Shown piece after piece: positions 22,038-31,131 of a DNA stretch of 64,000 bases. Source of the stretch: JAWKXU01 sp020446465. Its GTDB lineage: Bacteria > Pseudomonadota > Alphaproteobacteria > Sphingomonadales > Sphingomonadaceae. Both the position numbers and the translations under genes were made by a program. The notes under the pieces were generated by a model. The model was not told the origin of the DNA, searched no databases, and saw only the letters and a program-made list of their open reading frames with translations. Numbering within the stretch: position 1 is the stretch's first letter; every line of letters starts with the position of its first letter. The DNA lies in the NCBI GenBank assembly GCA_041396845.1, contig JAWKXU010000005.1, positions 62,001 to 126,000 on the forward strand, in the 5' to 3' direction.

Positions 22038-24602
22038 CTATCCGATAAGATCTGCAAGAGCGGCAAAGGCACTGGCGGGATTGGGCCTGGCCGTCGGGCT
22101 ATGCCGATTGCGCTGGGCAGGAGGGATGCGCCGCGGTTTCCAGCGCCACAGTTGGGGGGCGGGCGGACCAAAGGCGGCATCTGGCAGCGGTGTGGGCGGC
22201 GGTCTGGGCACGAAGCCGGCATCGCGCAGCAGGGCGTTGGCGCTGCCCGGCGTAAGGCCAACAGAGGTCGCAAGTGCAAGGTCAATCACGAAGGGCGCTT
22301 TGCCTGCCTGGCTTCTTGAATCGTGCGCGTTTCGCAAGATGCGCTCCGCCATGTCGATGCGTATCGCCTGTTTGCCCGCTTGCCGGTACCCTGTCGGCGC
22401 TTTGCCCTTGCGCGCAATGACAGGCTGCATGGTGGGGTTTATCGGGCGGGGATCAAGTTGCAGATCGTGCAGCAACTGGCGTGGTGCGGGTTTCAGCAGC
22501 GCAGTGGCAAAAATGTCGAGCGCCCCGATGGTGACGCCCAGCCGGTGCAACAATTTGCGTTTTTCGCGCGGCAGGTGTTCAAGCCCGGCCAGATGGCGCG
22601 GAATAACGCCATGGCCTTCCACCAGCTTCAGCAGGAGCGCGCGCACCTCGCTGCCGCTTGCCGGATCGCGCGATGCTGTCTCCAGTTTATAGAGGGGGTG
22701 AAGAGGGCCAAGTTTTCCTCTCAGCCAATGCGTCAGTGTTTCCTGCAAGGCCTGCTGGCGGAGCGGCGCAAGGGCAGCAAAAGCCGAATCGAGTTCTAGC
22801 CTGATTTCAGTCACACCGCGACCGTGGAGGATGCGGGCAACTTCATCATCACCACGCATGACACGGCCTTTTTCGATCCTGAGTGATCCCAGTTCGCTGG
22901 CGACCAGTTGATCTGCCTTTTGCGCCAGCAGTTGCGGCATGTGGCGTTCCGCCGCGGCAAGGAGGAGCTTGCGGTCCGTATGCGACGCCTTGGCATCAAC
23001 CACAAAGTGAAAGCCATCGAGGTGGCCGATTGCCTCACCCTCCACCGTGACGATGCCCGTTTCATCCAGCACGACGTTGAGCAAGTGCGGAGCCTTGCCG
23101 ACTGACTTCATCAGGACTGACGTGCGGCGGTTGACGAACCGTTCCGTCAGGCGGGCGTGCAGGGCATCGGACAGGCGCGCTTCTGCTGAACGGGCGCGGG
23201 CGGCCATTTCGTCTTTCGCCTCGACCCAGTCCGGGCGCTGCGCGATATAGCTCCAGGTGCGGATTGCAGCGATCCGGCCTTGCAACGTGTCGATATCCCC
23301 CTGGACGTTGTCCAGTTCGGCAATGCGGGCGGCGGCAAAGTTACCCGCGATGCAGCCATCGCGCAGGTCCGGCCACAGGCGCGCAACAAATCGCGCATGT
23401 GTCTGCGCGCCCTGCTGGCGAAAATCGGGCAAGGAACAGGCATCCCAGAACCGGGCTACATAGCCGGGGCTGGTGAGGGTTGCGGCAATGTCGGGTTCGT
23501 TGGCAAGGTGGCGCAGCACGGCAAGATCAATCGCTTCGGGTGCGGCAGCAAGCACGGGATCGTCCGGCCTTTCTTCAAGGTCCGCAATCAGCGTGGCAAG
23601 GTTGTCGGTACGCGGTTCTGCCTCACGCCACATCAGGTGCGTGAGCGGCGCGAACTTGTGTTCTTCGATGGCAAAGACTTCGTCCGCCGAAAACGCGACC
23701 GGCTGGCCATTGCTGCCTGACAATGCTCCGAACGTGCCGTCTTTCTGGTGGCGGCCAGCGCGCCCGGCAATTTGCGCCATTTCGGGCGGGGTCAGACGGC
23801 GGCGGCGCGATCCGTCGAACTTGGAAAGGCTGGCAAAGGCGACGTGGCTGACGTCAAGGTTCAGCCCCATGCCGATAGCATCGGTAGCGACGATGTAATC
23901 GACTTCGCCGGACTGGAACATGTCAACCTGGCGATTGCGGGTTTCCGGGCTGAGCGCGCCCATCACCACGGCAGCACCGCCACGGTGACGGCGCAGCATT
24001 TCGGCAACGGCATAGACCTGCTCAACCGAGAAAGCGACGATGGCGCTGCGCGGCGGTACGCGCGACAATTTGCACGATCCGGCATGGCTGAGCGTTGAAA
24101 ACCGTGGGCGGGATACGATTTCCGCTTCGGGGACCAGGGCTTTTATCATCGGTTCAAGCGTGGCCGAACCAAGGAGCATGGTTTCCTCACGCCCCCGTGC
24201 ATGAAGCAAGCGGTCGGTGAAAATATGGCCGCGTTCAGGATCGGCTGAAAGCTGCGCTTCGTCCAGAGCGACGAATGCAAGGTCCGCGCCGTCGCGCGGC
24301 ATGGCTTCGGCAGTGCACAAGAGCCAGCGCGCGCCGGGCGGTTCGATCCGTTCCTCTCCGGTAATCAGCGCGACGTGTGCATCGCCTTTTATGGCGCGAA
24401 CCCGGTCATAGACTTCGCGAGCCAGCAGGCGGAGCGGAAACCCGATGGCCCCGCTGGAATGCGCGCAAAGCCGTTCGATCGCGAGATGCGTCTTGCCGGT
24501 GTTGGTCGGCCCAAGCACGGCCTTGATTTCGCCTGCGCCTGTCCGCGATGGAAGTCTTGCTGTCACAATCGGGAATGTGGCAAGCCCAATGCCCGGCTGC
24601 AA
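22038..24602 (-). CDS. Suv3-like superfamily 2 helicase (MgpS type)
   Basis: An 854-residue RNA helicase related to mitochondrial Suv3. Walker A GPTNTGKTH is at about 31-39; motif II is DEAQ in FVALDEAQLS; motif III SATLEP; motif VI QIAGRAGRHQ. A C-terminal region rich in Arg, Pro and Lys extends beyond the helicase core, as in alphaproteobacterial homologues. Suv3 acts in RNA turnover; the bacterial role is less clear. The frame opens with TTG at 24602; a GTG at codon 13 is also possible, and neither has a strong ribosome site. First gene of the helicase, S4, fdxA set. Confidence 0.88.
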   Translation of the reverse strand: MQPGIGLATFPIVTARLPSRTGAGEIKAVLGPTNTGKTHLAIERLCAHSSGAIGFPLRLLAREVYDRVRAIKGDAHVALITGEERIEPPGARWLLCTAEAMPRDGADLAFVALDEAQLSADPERGHIFTDRLLHARGREETMLLGSATLEPMIKALVPEAEIVSRPRFSTLSHAGSCKLSRVPPRSAIVAFSVEQVYAVAEMLRRHRGGAAVVMGALSPETRNRQVDMFQSGEVDYIVATDAIGMGLNLDVSHVAFASLSKFDGSRRRRLTPPEMAQIAGRAGRHQKDGTFGALSGSNGQPVAFSADEVFAIEEHKFAPLTHLMWREAEPRTDNLATLIADLEERPDDPVLAAAPEAIDLAVLRHLANEPDIAATLTSPGYVARFWDACSLPDFRQQGAQTHARFVARLWPDLRDGCIAGNFAAARIAELDNVQGDIDTLQGRIAAIRTWSYIAQRPDWVEAKDEMAARARSAEARLSDALHARLTERFVNRRTSVLMKSVGKAPHLLNVVLDETGIVTVEGEAIGHLDGFHFVVDAKASHTDRKLLLAAAERHMPQLLAQKADQLVASELGSLRIEKGRVMRGDDEVARILHGRGVTEIRLELDSAFAALAPLRQQALQETLTHWLRGKLGPLHPLYKLETASRDPASGSEVRALLLKLVEGHGVIPRHLAGLEHLPREKRKLLHRLGVTIGALDIFATALLKPAPRQLLHDLQLDPRPINPTMQPVIARKGKAPTGYRQAGKQAIRIDMAERILRNAHDSRSQAGKAPFVIDLALATSVGLTPGSANALLRDAGFVPRPPPTPLPDAAFGPPAPQLWRWKPRRIPPAQRNRHSPTARPNPASAFAALADLIG

Positions 24603-24737
24603 GCGTGAACAAGGCGAACTTCCCCGGTTATGCGCCGGACAGGGTTCAGGCGTTTCTGACAGCTCCTCGCAGACATATTTTCGGCCAGACCCTGTGGCGC
24701 CTCCGTTGGTCCCGATTATTGAAACATTAACTTTAGA

Positions 24738-26438
24738 ATGCGAGGAAAATCAGGCAAACTTTCCTTCGGGATCGGGTTTGTGAGGGCACTTCCTGCCCGC
24801 AGCCGCAAGTGGAGGGCGACGGTGTTTGCACCGCGAGACATGGCAGCAAACGGACGCAGGGCCGGGGACGGTGAAGAACCGACCGATGGCGCTGCGATGC
24901 TGTCCATGGCGCAGGCAATCCGCGAACCGCAACGCTTTACCATCAGCCGTCAGCATGGCTTCCGCGATAGCGCCCTGGCGGCAAAACGTCGCTTGTGGCA
25001 GCGGATTTCCCTGTTCGACTGGACGCCTGACCTTGCCCAGAACATTGGTAGTGTGCGCTGGTTTCGCGGCCTTGGCACGATGATCGCGCTCGGCGGGGTC
25101 GCCCTGGCTTTCTGGCCTGATTTTTCACCACTGGAAGCAGCCCCTGCGATGCAGGCGGATGATACCGTGCGCGATGAATTTCGCAGCCAGATGATCCTGC
25201 CGCTGGCGCTGGGCGCTGACAGTGGCCGACACATGGGCTGGACCGAAAACGCCATTCCGCTGAAATCTGCGCCGGAACGCCCGCGCGTGGAACTGGTTGC
25301 AACCTTGGTGTCGGGTGACAGCTTTGCACGGATGTTGCAGCGCGCAGGGGTCGGCACTGCCGAAGCGGGGCAAGTCAATGCTCTTGTTTCGTCCGCAGTT
25401 CCGCTCAGCGAGATTCCCGCCGGTACCAAGGTTGATATCGTGCTGGGTCGCAGGCCGTCCGCCGATGCGGCCAGACCGATCGATTCCTTGTCGTTCCGGG
25501 CGCGGTTCGATCTCGAACTGGGTCTGGAACGCCGCGCGGGGCGCCTGGTGCTTAATCCACGCCGTATCGCTGTCGATAACACGCCGCTGCGCATTCGCGG
25601 CACCGTGGGGCCGGGGCTTTATCGTTCGGCCCGCGCGGCGGGCGCACCGGCGCAGGCGGTCCAGCAGTATTTGCGGGCGCTTGGTTCCCAGGTAAGCGGG
25701 AGCTTCAGATCCGGCGATACCTTTGACATCATCGTTGAATACAAGCGCGCGGCGACGGGCGAGAGTGAATCGGGCAAATTGCTTTATGCCGGGCTGGAAA
25801 GGGACGGAAAGCCAAAGGCGCAATTGCTGCGATGGGGAAATGACGGCCAGTTCTATGAGGCGTCTGGCGTGGGCCAGTCGACAACCGGGCTGGCGCGTCC
25901 GGTCAGTGGCGCGGTGAGTTCCGGTTATGGAATGCGCCGCCATCCGATCCTTGGTTATCGGCGGATGCATACGGGGATGGATTTCAAGGCGTCATACGGC
26001 ACGCCCATTCATGCCGTCACCGATGGGGTGGTAACATATGCAGCGCGTAAGGGCGGCTATGGCAATTTCGTGCGTATCAATCATGGCAACGGGATGGCCA
26101 CCGGTTATGCCCATATGAGCCGCTTTGCCGTGCACAACGGCACCCGCGTCCGGCGCGGGCAGATCATCGGTTATGTCGGTTCCACCGGCCTTTCGACTGG
26201 CCCGCACCTCCATTACGAAGTTTATCGCAACAACCAGCGGGTCAACCCGGCGGGATTGAAGTTTACCACCCGTTCGCAGCTTTCAGGCGCGCAGCTTGAC
26301 GCTTTCAAGGCACGGCTTGAACGGATGAAGCTGATCGTGCCGGGGGCGGCGCTGGAATCCATTGCACCGGCCGAAGCAGCCCCTGTTGCCCCGGTGCGCG
26401 AGATTGACCGGATCGAACAACCCATGAAGCTCGACTAG
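24738..26438 (+). CDS. M23 family metallopeptidase
   Basis: A 566-residue cell-wall endopeptidase. A basic N-terminus is followed by one membrane segment (about 113-128, GTMIALGGVALAFWPDF), then a long periplasmic region and a LytM domain at about 390-500. Zinc ligands are seen in HTGMDF and HLHYE, with YAHMSRF between, so it should be active. It cleaves peptidoglycan cross-bridges. The start is uncertain: ATG 24738 lacks a ribosome site, and an ATG at 24840 is preceded by GCGAG. It is divergent from the helicase. One of two M23 enzymes with intact zinc ligands in the window. Confidence 0.88.
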   Translation: MRGKSGKLSFGIGFVRALPARSRKWRATVFAPRDMAANGRRAGDGEEPTDGAAMLSMAQAIREPQRFTISRQHGFRDSALAAKRRLWQRISLFDWTPDLAQNIGSVRWFRGLGTMIALGGVALAFWPDFSPLEAAPAMQADDTVRDEFRSQMILPLALGADSGRHMGWTENAIPLKSAPERPRVELVATLVSGDSFARMLQRAGVGTAEAGQVNALVSSAVPLSEIPAGTKVDIVLGRRPSADAARPIDSLSFRARFDLELGLERRAGRLVLNPRRIAVDNTPLRIRGTVGPGLYRSARAAGAPAQAVQQYLRALGSQVSGSFRSGDTFDIIVEYKRAATGESESGKLLYAGLERDGKPKAQLLRWGNDGQFYEASGVGQSTTGLARPVSGAVSSGYGMRRHPILGYRRMHTGMDFKASYGTPIHAVTDGVVTYAARKGGYGNFVRINHGNGMATGYAHMSRFAVHNGTRVRRGQIIGYVGSTGLSTGPHLHYEVYRNNQRVNPAGLKFTTRSQLSGAQLDAFKARLERMKLIVPGAALESIAPAEAAPVAPVREIDRIEQPMKLD

Positions 26439-26513
26439 GCGCGCTGATCCTCAGTGCACCGGAATGGCCGCAGTTATTGCAGCGCAAGCCATTTTGCGGC
26501 ACTGACTTTGCCC

Positions 26514-27509
26514 ATGAACCCGACTTATCCTGCCCTGCGGCTGCGGCGAACCCGCGCCACGTCCTGGAGCCGCGCGCTCCACCGTGAAACCACACTGACT
26601 CCTGCGGATCTTATCTGGCCATTGTTCGTGACCGATGGCGCGGGTGTAGAGGAGCAGATCGGATCACTTCCCGGTGTTTCGCGCTGGTCGGTGGACGCCA
26701 TTGTCAAACAGGCTGGCGAGGCGATTGCGGCGGGTATCCCCTGTCTTGCGCTGTTTCCCAATACGCCCGCGGACAAGCGCAGCGATGATGGGGAAGAAGC
26801 GCTCAATCCTGACAACCTGATGTGCCGCGCGGTCAAGGCTATCCGCGATGCGCATGGCGATGCGATCGGTGTGCTGACCGATGTTGCGCTCGATCCCTAT
26901 ACCGCCCACGGGCAGGATGGGCTTGTCGATGATGCCGGTTACGTCCGCAACGATGCGACTGTCGATGTGCTGGTGGGCCAGGCGCTCAATCAGGCGCGCG
27001 CGGGGGCCGATGTGATTGCCCCGTCTGATATGATGGACGGGCGGGTTGGCGCGATCCGCGCTGCGCTGGAGGAAGAAGGTTTCCACAACGTCCAGATCAT
27101 GAGTTACGCCGCCAAATATGCGTCGGCATTTTATGGTCCGTTCCGTGATGCGGTTGGTTCACGTGGTTTGCTGAAAGGCGACAAGAAGACTTATCAGATG
27201 GACCCGGCGAACGCGCAGGAAGCCTTGCGGGAAGTTGCGCTCGACCTTGCCGAAGGGGCCGATAGCGTAATGGTGAAGCCCGGCCTGCCTTACCTCGATA
27301 TTGTGCGCGCGGTGAAGGAAGCCTTTGCCGTGCCCGTCTTTGCCTATCAGGTGAGCGGCGAATACGCGATGATCGAAGCAGCCGTTGCGGCAGGCGCAGG
27401 CGATCGTGATGCGCTGGTGCTTGAAACGCTGATGGCATTCAAGCGGGCGGGGTGTTCGGGTGTCCTGACATACCATGCTCTTGCCGCAGCACGACTTTTG
27501 ACAAATTGA
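26514..27509 (+). CDS. hemB: Delta-aminolevulinic acid dehydratase (porphobilinogen synthase)
   Basis: Condenses two 5-aminolevulinate molecules to porphobilinogen. The Schiff-base lysines are Lys201 (MSYAAKYASAFYGPF) and Lys255 (VMVKPGLPYLD). The metal site region reads TDVALDPYTAHGQDG (about 122-136): aspartates replace the cysteines of zinc enzymes, as in the magnesium-dependent type known from Bradyrhizobium. ATG 26514 starts the conserved N-terminus; the longer frame from 26454 does not. The carbonic anhydrase gene follows 19 bases later. Confidence 0.96.
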   Translation: MNPTYPALRLRRTRATSWSRALHRETTLTPADLIWPLFVTDGAGVEEQIGSLPGVSRWSVDAIVKQAGEAIAAGIPCLALFPNTPADKRSDDGEEALNPDNLMCRAVKAIRDAHGDAIGVLTDVALDPYTAHGQDGLVDDAGYVRNDATVDVLVGQALNQARAGADVIAPSDMMDGRVGAIRAALEEEGFHNVQIMSYAAKYASAFYGPFRDAVGSRGLLKGDKKTYQMDPANAQEALREVALDLAEGADSVMVKPGLPYLDIVRAVKEAFAVPVFAYQVSGEYAMIEAAVAAGAGDRDALVLETLMAFKRAGCSGVLTYHALAAARLLTN

Positions 27510-27528
27510 ATTGAAAGAGATCGCTTTG

Positions 27529-28113
27529 ATGAACCGGCCAGATGTCACCATCCTTCCCTTCAAAGGCAAGGCGCCGCGTATTCACGATACCGCATTTATC
27601 GCGCCGGGATGCCGGATTATCGGTGATGTCGAAATCGGGCCTGATGTCAGCATCTGGTATAATTGCGTCATTCGGGCTGATGTGAACCGTATCGTGATTG
27701 GCGCGCGCAGCAACATTCAGGATGGCACTGTCGTCCATTGTGACAGCCCCGATCCGCGCAATCCGCAAGGCTTTCCGACGCTGATCGGGGAAGACGTGCT
27801 GATCGGGCACCTCGCCATGATCCATGGTTGCACGCTCAAGGATCGTGCTTTTGTCGGGTTGAGCACGACTGTCATGTCCGGCTGTGTCATCGAAAGCGAT
27901 GGAATGCTGGCGGCTGGCGCTATGTTAAGCCCGAACAAGGTGATCGGGGAACGGCAATTGTGGATGGGATCACCCGCCAAATATGCACGAGACCTGACCG
28001 ATGCCGCACTTGCCGATATGCAGGCCGGGGTTGCGCACTATGTCGAAAATGGTCGCGCTCATGCAGGCGAAGTGGCCGCATCGACAGAGGCGCTCAGCCA
28101 GCCGGGCGATTAA
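27529..28113 (+). CDS. Gamma-class carbonic anhydrase family protein
   Basis: A 194-residue left-handed beta-helix protein with hexapeptide repeats (IIGDVEIGPDVSIWYNC, VIGARSNIQDGTVVHCD). The three metal-binding histidines of the family are seen in VVHCD, LIGHLAMIHGC. It could interconvert CO2 and bicarbonate, but many family members lack activity. ATG 27529 was chosen over a TTG at 27511. hemB is upstream and DUF167 downstream with a 3-base gap. Confidence 0.9.
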   Translation: MNRPDVTILPFKGKAPRIHDTAFIAPGCRIIGDVEIGPDVSIWYNCVIRADVNRIVIGARSNIQDGTVVHCDSPDPRNPQGFPTLIGEDVLIGHLAMIHGCTLKDRAFVGLSTTVMSGCVIESDGMLAAGAMLSPNKVIGERQLWMGSPAKYARDLTDAALADMQAGVAHYVENGRAHAGEVAASTEALSQPGD

Positions 28114-28116
28114 GGG

Positions 28117-28398
28117 GTGGCGCGGCCCAAAATCAGCCTTCCGCCAGCAAATGCGATCCGTGCGATTGCCGATCAGGAAGGGCGCCTTGCCGTGAAGGCG
28201 ACGCCCGGCGCGCGCGAAGAGCGGCTGGAGATTACAGACGGGCGGCTCTGCGCCAAAGTGCGGGCCAAGGCGGAAAGCGGGAAGGCGAACAAGGCCGTGC
28301 AGGCGTTGCTTGCCGATGCGCTGGGCATTGCGCCGTCCCGCGTGCAAATGTTGCGCGGCGCAACATCGCGTGAGAAGCTGTTCCGGATCGACGAATAG
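28117..28398 (+). CDS. DUF167 (YggU) family protein
   Basis: A 93-residue cytoplasmic protein with the YggU pattern: KATPGAREERLEI near 28, then CAKVRAKAESGKANKAVQ and the end LRGATSREKLFRID. Function is unknown. It starts at GTG, three bases after the carbonic anhydrase stop, so it is translated from the same message. No signal or membrane segment. Confidence 0.85.
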   Translation: MARPKISLPPANAIRAIADQEGRLAVKATPGAREERLEITDGRLCAKVRAKAESGKANKAVQALLADALGIAPSRVQMLRGATSREKLFRIDE

Positions 28399-28427
28399 CC
28401 CGTCGGGGTTCCTGTTGGGCGCTACGC

Positions 28428-29693
28428 TTATTTATCCGGGCCTTTATCCCATTCTTCAGGATTGATCCGGGCCTCGCGCATCCGCATGGCCAGCCCCAGC
28501 GCTACGCCGGTGCCGATGGCAACTGTCAGATCGGCCAGCACTGTCAGTGTGAGCGTGACCAGCAAGAGAATCCGGTCGTTCTTCGACGATGCCCAGTAAC
28601 CCTTCCATTTGTGTGGCTCGCTCATGTTCCAGGCGGTGACAAGCAGCAGCGCGGCCAATGCCGGCATGGCGAGATACCCTGCCAATGGTGCGGCAAAGAG
28701 CAGGACCAGAAGAATCACCAGTGCGTGGATAAGGCCTGCCACTGGTGTTTGTCCGCCTGCCCTTACGTTGGTGGCCGTCCGCGCGATGGCGCCGGTTGCG
28801 GGCATCCCGCCAAACAGGGCCGAACCCATGTTGGCCCAACCCTGGGCCATCACTTCGGCATTGGGGCGGTGCTTGCCGGCAATCATGCGGTCAGCAACCA
28901 TGGCTGAAAGCAGGGATTCGATTGCGGCCAGAAATGCGATGACAAGTGCAGAGGGGAACAGTTCACCCAGTCGCGCCAGAGTAATATGCGGGATCTGGGG
29001 CGCGGGCAGTTTGGCCGGCAGCGCGCCATAGCGTGCAGCAATCGTATCCACCGGCAATGTAAAGGCAGTTACTGCAACCGAGATAACCGCCATGGCCACG
29101 ATCAGGCCCGGAAGGCGCGGGGCCAGCTTGCGCAGTGCAACTATCAGGGCCAGCGCGGCAAGGCCCGTTGCCACTGCCGCCGGGCTGATGGTGTCGCGTG
29201 CTGCCCACAGCGCTTCGAGCTTGGCCAGAAACTCGGCTGGTAGGGATGCTGCATCCATGCCGAGGAAGTCTTTCAACTGGCTGGTGGCAATGATGATCGC
29301 AATGCCGATCGTAAAACCGTTCACTACCGCTTCGGGAACATAGGCGATGAGGTTGCCGAGCCGAAGCAATCCCGCAAGGACGAGAATTGCCCCTGCCATA
29401 AGCGTGGCCAGCACCAGTCCATCATAGCCATACTGCGCGATGACCCCGAAAACCACGACGATAAATGCCCCGGTCGGCCCGCCGATCTGGACCCGGCTGC
29501 CGCCAAGCAGGGAAATCAGAAAACCCCCGACGACCGCAGTAATCAGGCCTTTTTCCGGCGATGCGCCCGATGCGATGGCGATGGCGATGGACAGCGGGAT
29601 TGCCACCATCGCCACGGTCAGCCCGGCGAAGGCATCGGCAGTGAACTGTCTGGGTGTGTAACCTTGCAAGGTCGATAGAAGTTTGGGCTTCAT
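28428..29693 (-). CDS. SulP family anion transporter without STAS domain
   Basis: A 421-residue inner-membrane transporter with about 10-12 membrane segments. The SLC26/SulP signature region is VAMVAIPLSIAIAIASG and GGSRVQIGGPTGAF. The substrate may be sulfate, bicarbonate or another anion; the nearby carbonic anhydrase makes bicarbonate worth considering, but the genes are on opposite strands. The protein ends soon after the last segment, so the usual cytoplasmic STAS domain is missing. An ATG at 29720 lies inside a dispersed repeat, so I place the start at 29693 (MKPKLL). Confidence 0.87.
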   Translation of the reverse strand: MKPKLLSTLQGYTPRQFTADAFAGLTVAMVAIPLSIAIAIASGASPEKGLITAVVGGFLISLLGGSRVQIGGPTGAFIVVVFGVIAQYGYDGLVLATLMAGAILVLAGLLRLGNLIAYVPEAVVNGFTIGIAIIIATSQLKDFLGMDAASLPAEFLAKLEALWAARDTISPAAVATGLAALALIVALRKLAPRLPGLIVAMAVISVAVTAFTLPVDTIAARYGALPAKLPAPQIPHITLARLGELFPSALVIAFLAAIESLLSAMVADRMIAGKHRPNAEVMAQGWANMGSALFGGMPATGAIARTATNVRAGGQTPVAGLIHALVILLVLLFAAPLAGYLAMPALAALLLVTAWNMSEPHKWKGYWASSKNDRILLLVTLTLTVLADLTVAIGTGVALGLAMRMREARINPEEWDKGPDK

Positions 29694-29716
29694 GCGCTGG
29701 TATCGTCGTGGCTGGA

Positions 29717-29818
29717 GCATTTCGAGAAAAAGTTGCCAGACTTTTTCGGCCAGGAAATGCGGAAAATCAAAAGACTATGCCGATTCTGCCGATTCAACTT
29801 TCTTACGAAACGTTATAG
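29717..29818 (+). repeat. Dispersed two-hairpin repeat, copy A
   Basis: About 102 bases. Hairpin 1 has arms GCATTTC (29717-29723) and GAAATGC (29754-29760) with an inner AAAAAGTT/ACTTTTT pair. Hairpin 2 keeps only the right arm well (GAAACGTTATAG, 29807-29818); its left arm is altered. It lies between the globin and SulP genes, both minus strand. Confidence 0.85.
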
Positions 29819-29860
29819 AGTGATAAAAGATGATGCGCCGCCCGGTCGGGCAAAGTTGCC

Positions 29861-30256
29861 TTATCGCACCATGCCCATGGCGAGCTGGCTCAGGATTTTG
29901 GCCAGTTCGTCACCAAGTTCCCCGTTCTCCGGAGGGCAATCGGCAATCGCGCGCCGCATGGCATCGGCCCATTGGCCAGCCGTTGTGCCGTCAACCGGAA
30001 TATCCTTGTGCGCGCTCATCATGCATTTGCCCGGATTTTCCTCGAACCAGTCGCGCGGTCCGCCAGACCACCCGGCCAAAAAGCCCGCAAGGCTGGCCCG
30101 CATCGGCGCAAGGTCGGCAGCGTGAAGGGCGCGCAATTCACGATAGGCGGGGTCTTCATCCATAAGGTCATAAAAGCGATTGACGATCCGCTCGATAACG
30201 GGGCGACCGCCGAGGGCATCATAAGGTGTTTGTGCGGTTGAAGCCGGCTGGTTCAT
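29861..30256 (-). CDS. Group II truncated haemoglobin
   Basis: A 131-residue globin of the truncated 2-on-2 fold. Helix B holds the tyrosine of VNRFYDLM, and the proximal histidine is in CMMSAHKDIPVDG; the WFEENPGK segment before it fits group II. Such proteins bind O2 or NO or reduce peroxide. ATG 30256 (MNQPASTAQTPYDALGG) is the likely start; in-frame ATG 30286 and GTG 30304 lie upstream. It is flanked by repeat copy A and lies divergent to the EF-hand lipoprotein. Confidence 0.85.
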   Translation of the reverse strand: MNQPASTAQTPYDALGGRPVIERIVNRFYDLMDEDPAYRELRALHAADLAPMRASLAGFLAGWSGGPRDWFEENPGKCMMSAHKDIPVDGTTAGQWADAMRRAIADCPPENGELGDELAKILSQLAMGMVR

Positions 30257-30404
30257 GATGTGAATGTTCCGGTTGAGTGTGTGCATTCCCTGCCGCTTTT
30301 TCACGCAAAAGCCAAGAGGGCAGACACATTGAATGCCACGGTTGCAGTTGCGTCATCCGGCAAAGACGTTAGAGATATGCCTCGATCACGCGAGAGGTAT
30401 CAGG

Positions 30405-30959
30405 ATGAAAATTGGGACCGTTGCTTTGCTTGCCCTGGCAACCTTGCTGGTGGCTGGTTGTCAGGCGAAGGAAACCGGTCCTGATGAGACTGCCGTGAAA
30501 GAGGCTGTGCCGGCGGTTGCCGCACCCGTTCCCGCTGTCACGGAAGATCCCGGCGCGACTGCTCCCCTGGCGTCCTTCGCTGGCCGCGATGCAGACCATA
30601 ACGATGAACTCACGTCGGCTGAACAGTCGCTCGCCGCGCAGAAGATATTTTCTGCAATCGATGCTGACGGTGATGGGGCAATTACGGTTGCGGAGATGGA
30701 TGCGGGGCGTCAGGCGCTGGGTTTTTCGCCCGATCCATCATCGGAAAAACGCATCGCGAGTGCTGACAGCGACGGCGATGGCAAGTTGACGCTGGCCGAA
30801 TGGGTGGCTGCATCCAATGCGGATTTTAACAAGGCCGACGCGAACAAGGACGGCGTTATCAGCCGCGCTGAATGGGAAGGACGCATCGAGAAATCAGGCC
30901 CTGCAAACGCCAAGGCCGCTCTCGTTCCGGCACCTGCCTCTACCGAAAAAGCGAACTAA
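30405..30959 (+). CDS. EF-hand calcium-binding lipoprotein
   Basis: A 184-residue lipoprotein: signal peptide with lipobox LVAGC (Cys19). An Ala/Pro-rich linker leads to EF-hand-like loops: DADHNDELT (weak), DADGDGAITVAE, DSDGDGKLTLAE and DANKDGVISRAE. It is likely membrane-tethered in the periplasm and binds calcium; its role is not known. ATG 30405 is preceded by AGAGG; the earlier frame has no signal peptide. Repeat copy B follows its stop codon directly. Confidence 0.85.
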   Translation: MKIGTVALLALATLLVAGCQAKETGPDETAVKEAVPAVAAPVPAVTEDPGATAPLASFAGRDADHNDELTSAEQSLAAQKIFSAIDADGDGAITVAEMDAGRQALGFSPDPSSEKRIASADSDGDGKLTLAEWVAASNADFNKADANKDGVISRAEWEGRIEKSGPANAKAALVPAPASTEKAN

Positions 30960-30960
30960 A

Positions 30961-31062
30961 GCATTTCGGGAAAAGGTTGATAAACTTTTTCGGCCAGGAA
31001 ATGCGGAAAATCAAAAGACTATAGCGTTTCTTCCGATTCAAGCTTTTCACGAAACGCTATAG
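30961..31062 (+). repeat. Dispersed two-hairpin repeat, copy B (best preserved)
   Basis: 102 bases. Hairpin 1: GCATTTC (30961-30967) with GAAATGC (30998-31004). Hairpin 2: CTATAGCGTTTC (31019-31030) with its exact complement GAAACGCTATAG (31051-31062). It starts one base after the EF-hand gene stop and lies between that gene and the convergent clpA. Confidence 0.9.
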
Positions 31063-31131
31063 ATCACACAGACCGAGACGATTTCCAGTCCCGTTCGACC
31101 AGAAATCGTCCCTGTCGCTGTTCCCCGGCTA

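Noticed and set aside
27155..27170. TTCACGTGG in hemB as a parS site
   Set aside because: The right half does not mirror the left, with mismatches in the core.
29718..29720. ATG at 29720 as the SulP start
   Set aside because: This ATG is part of the GCATTTC arm of repeat copy A, which recurs in non-coding places; the start at 29693 is more likely.
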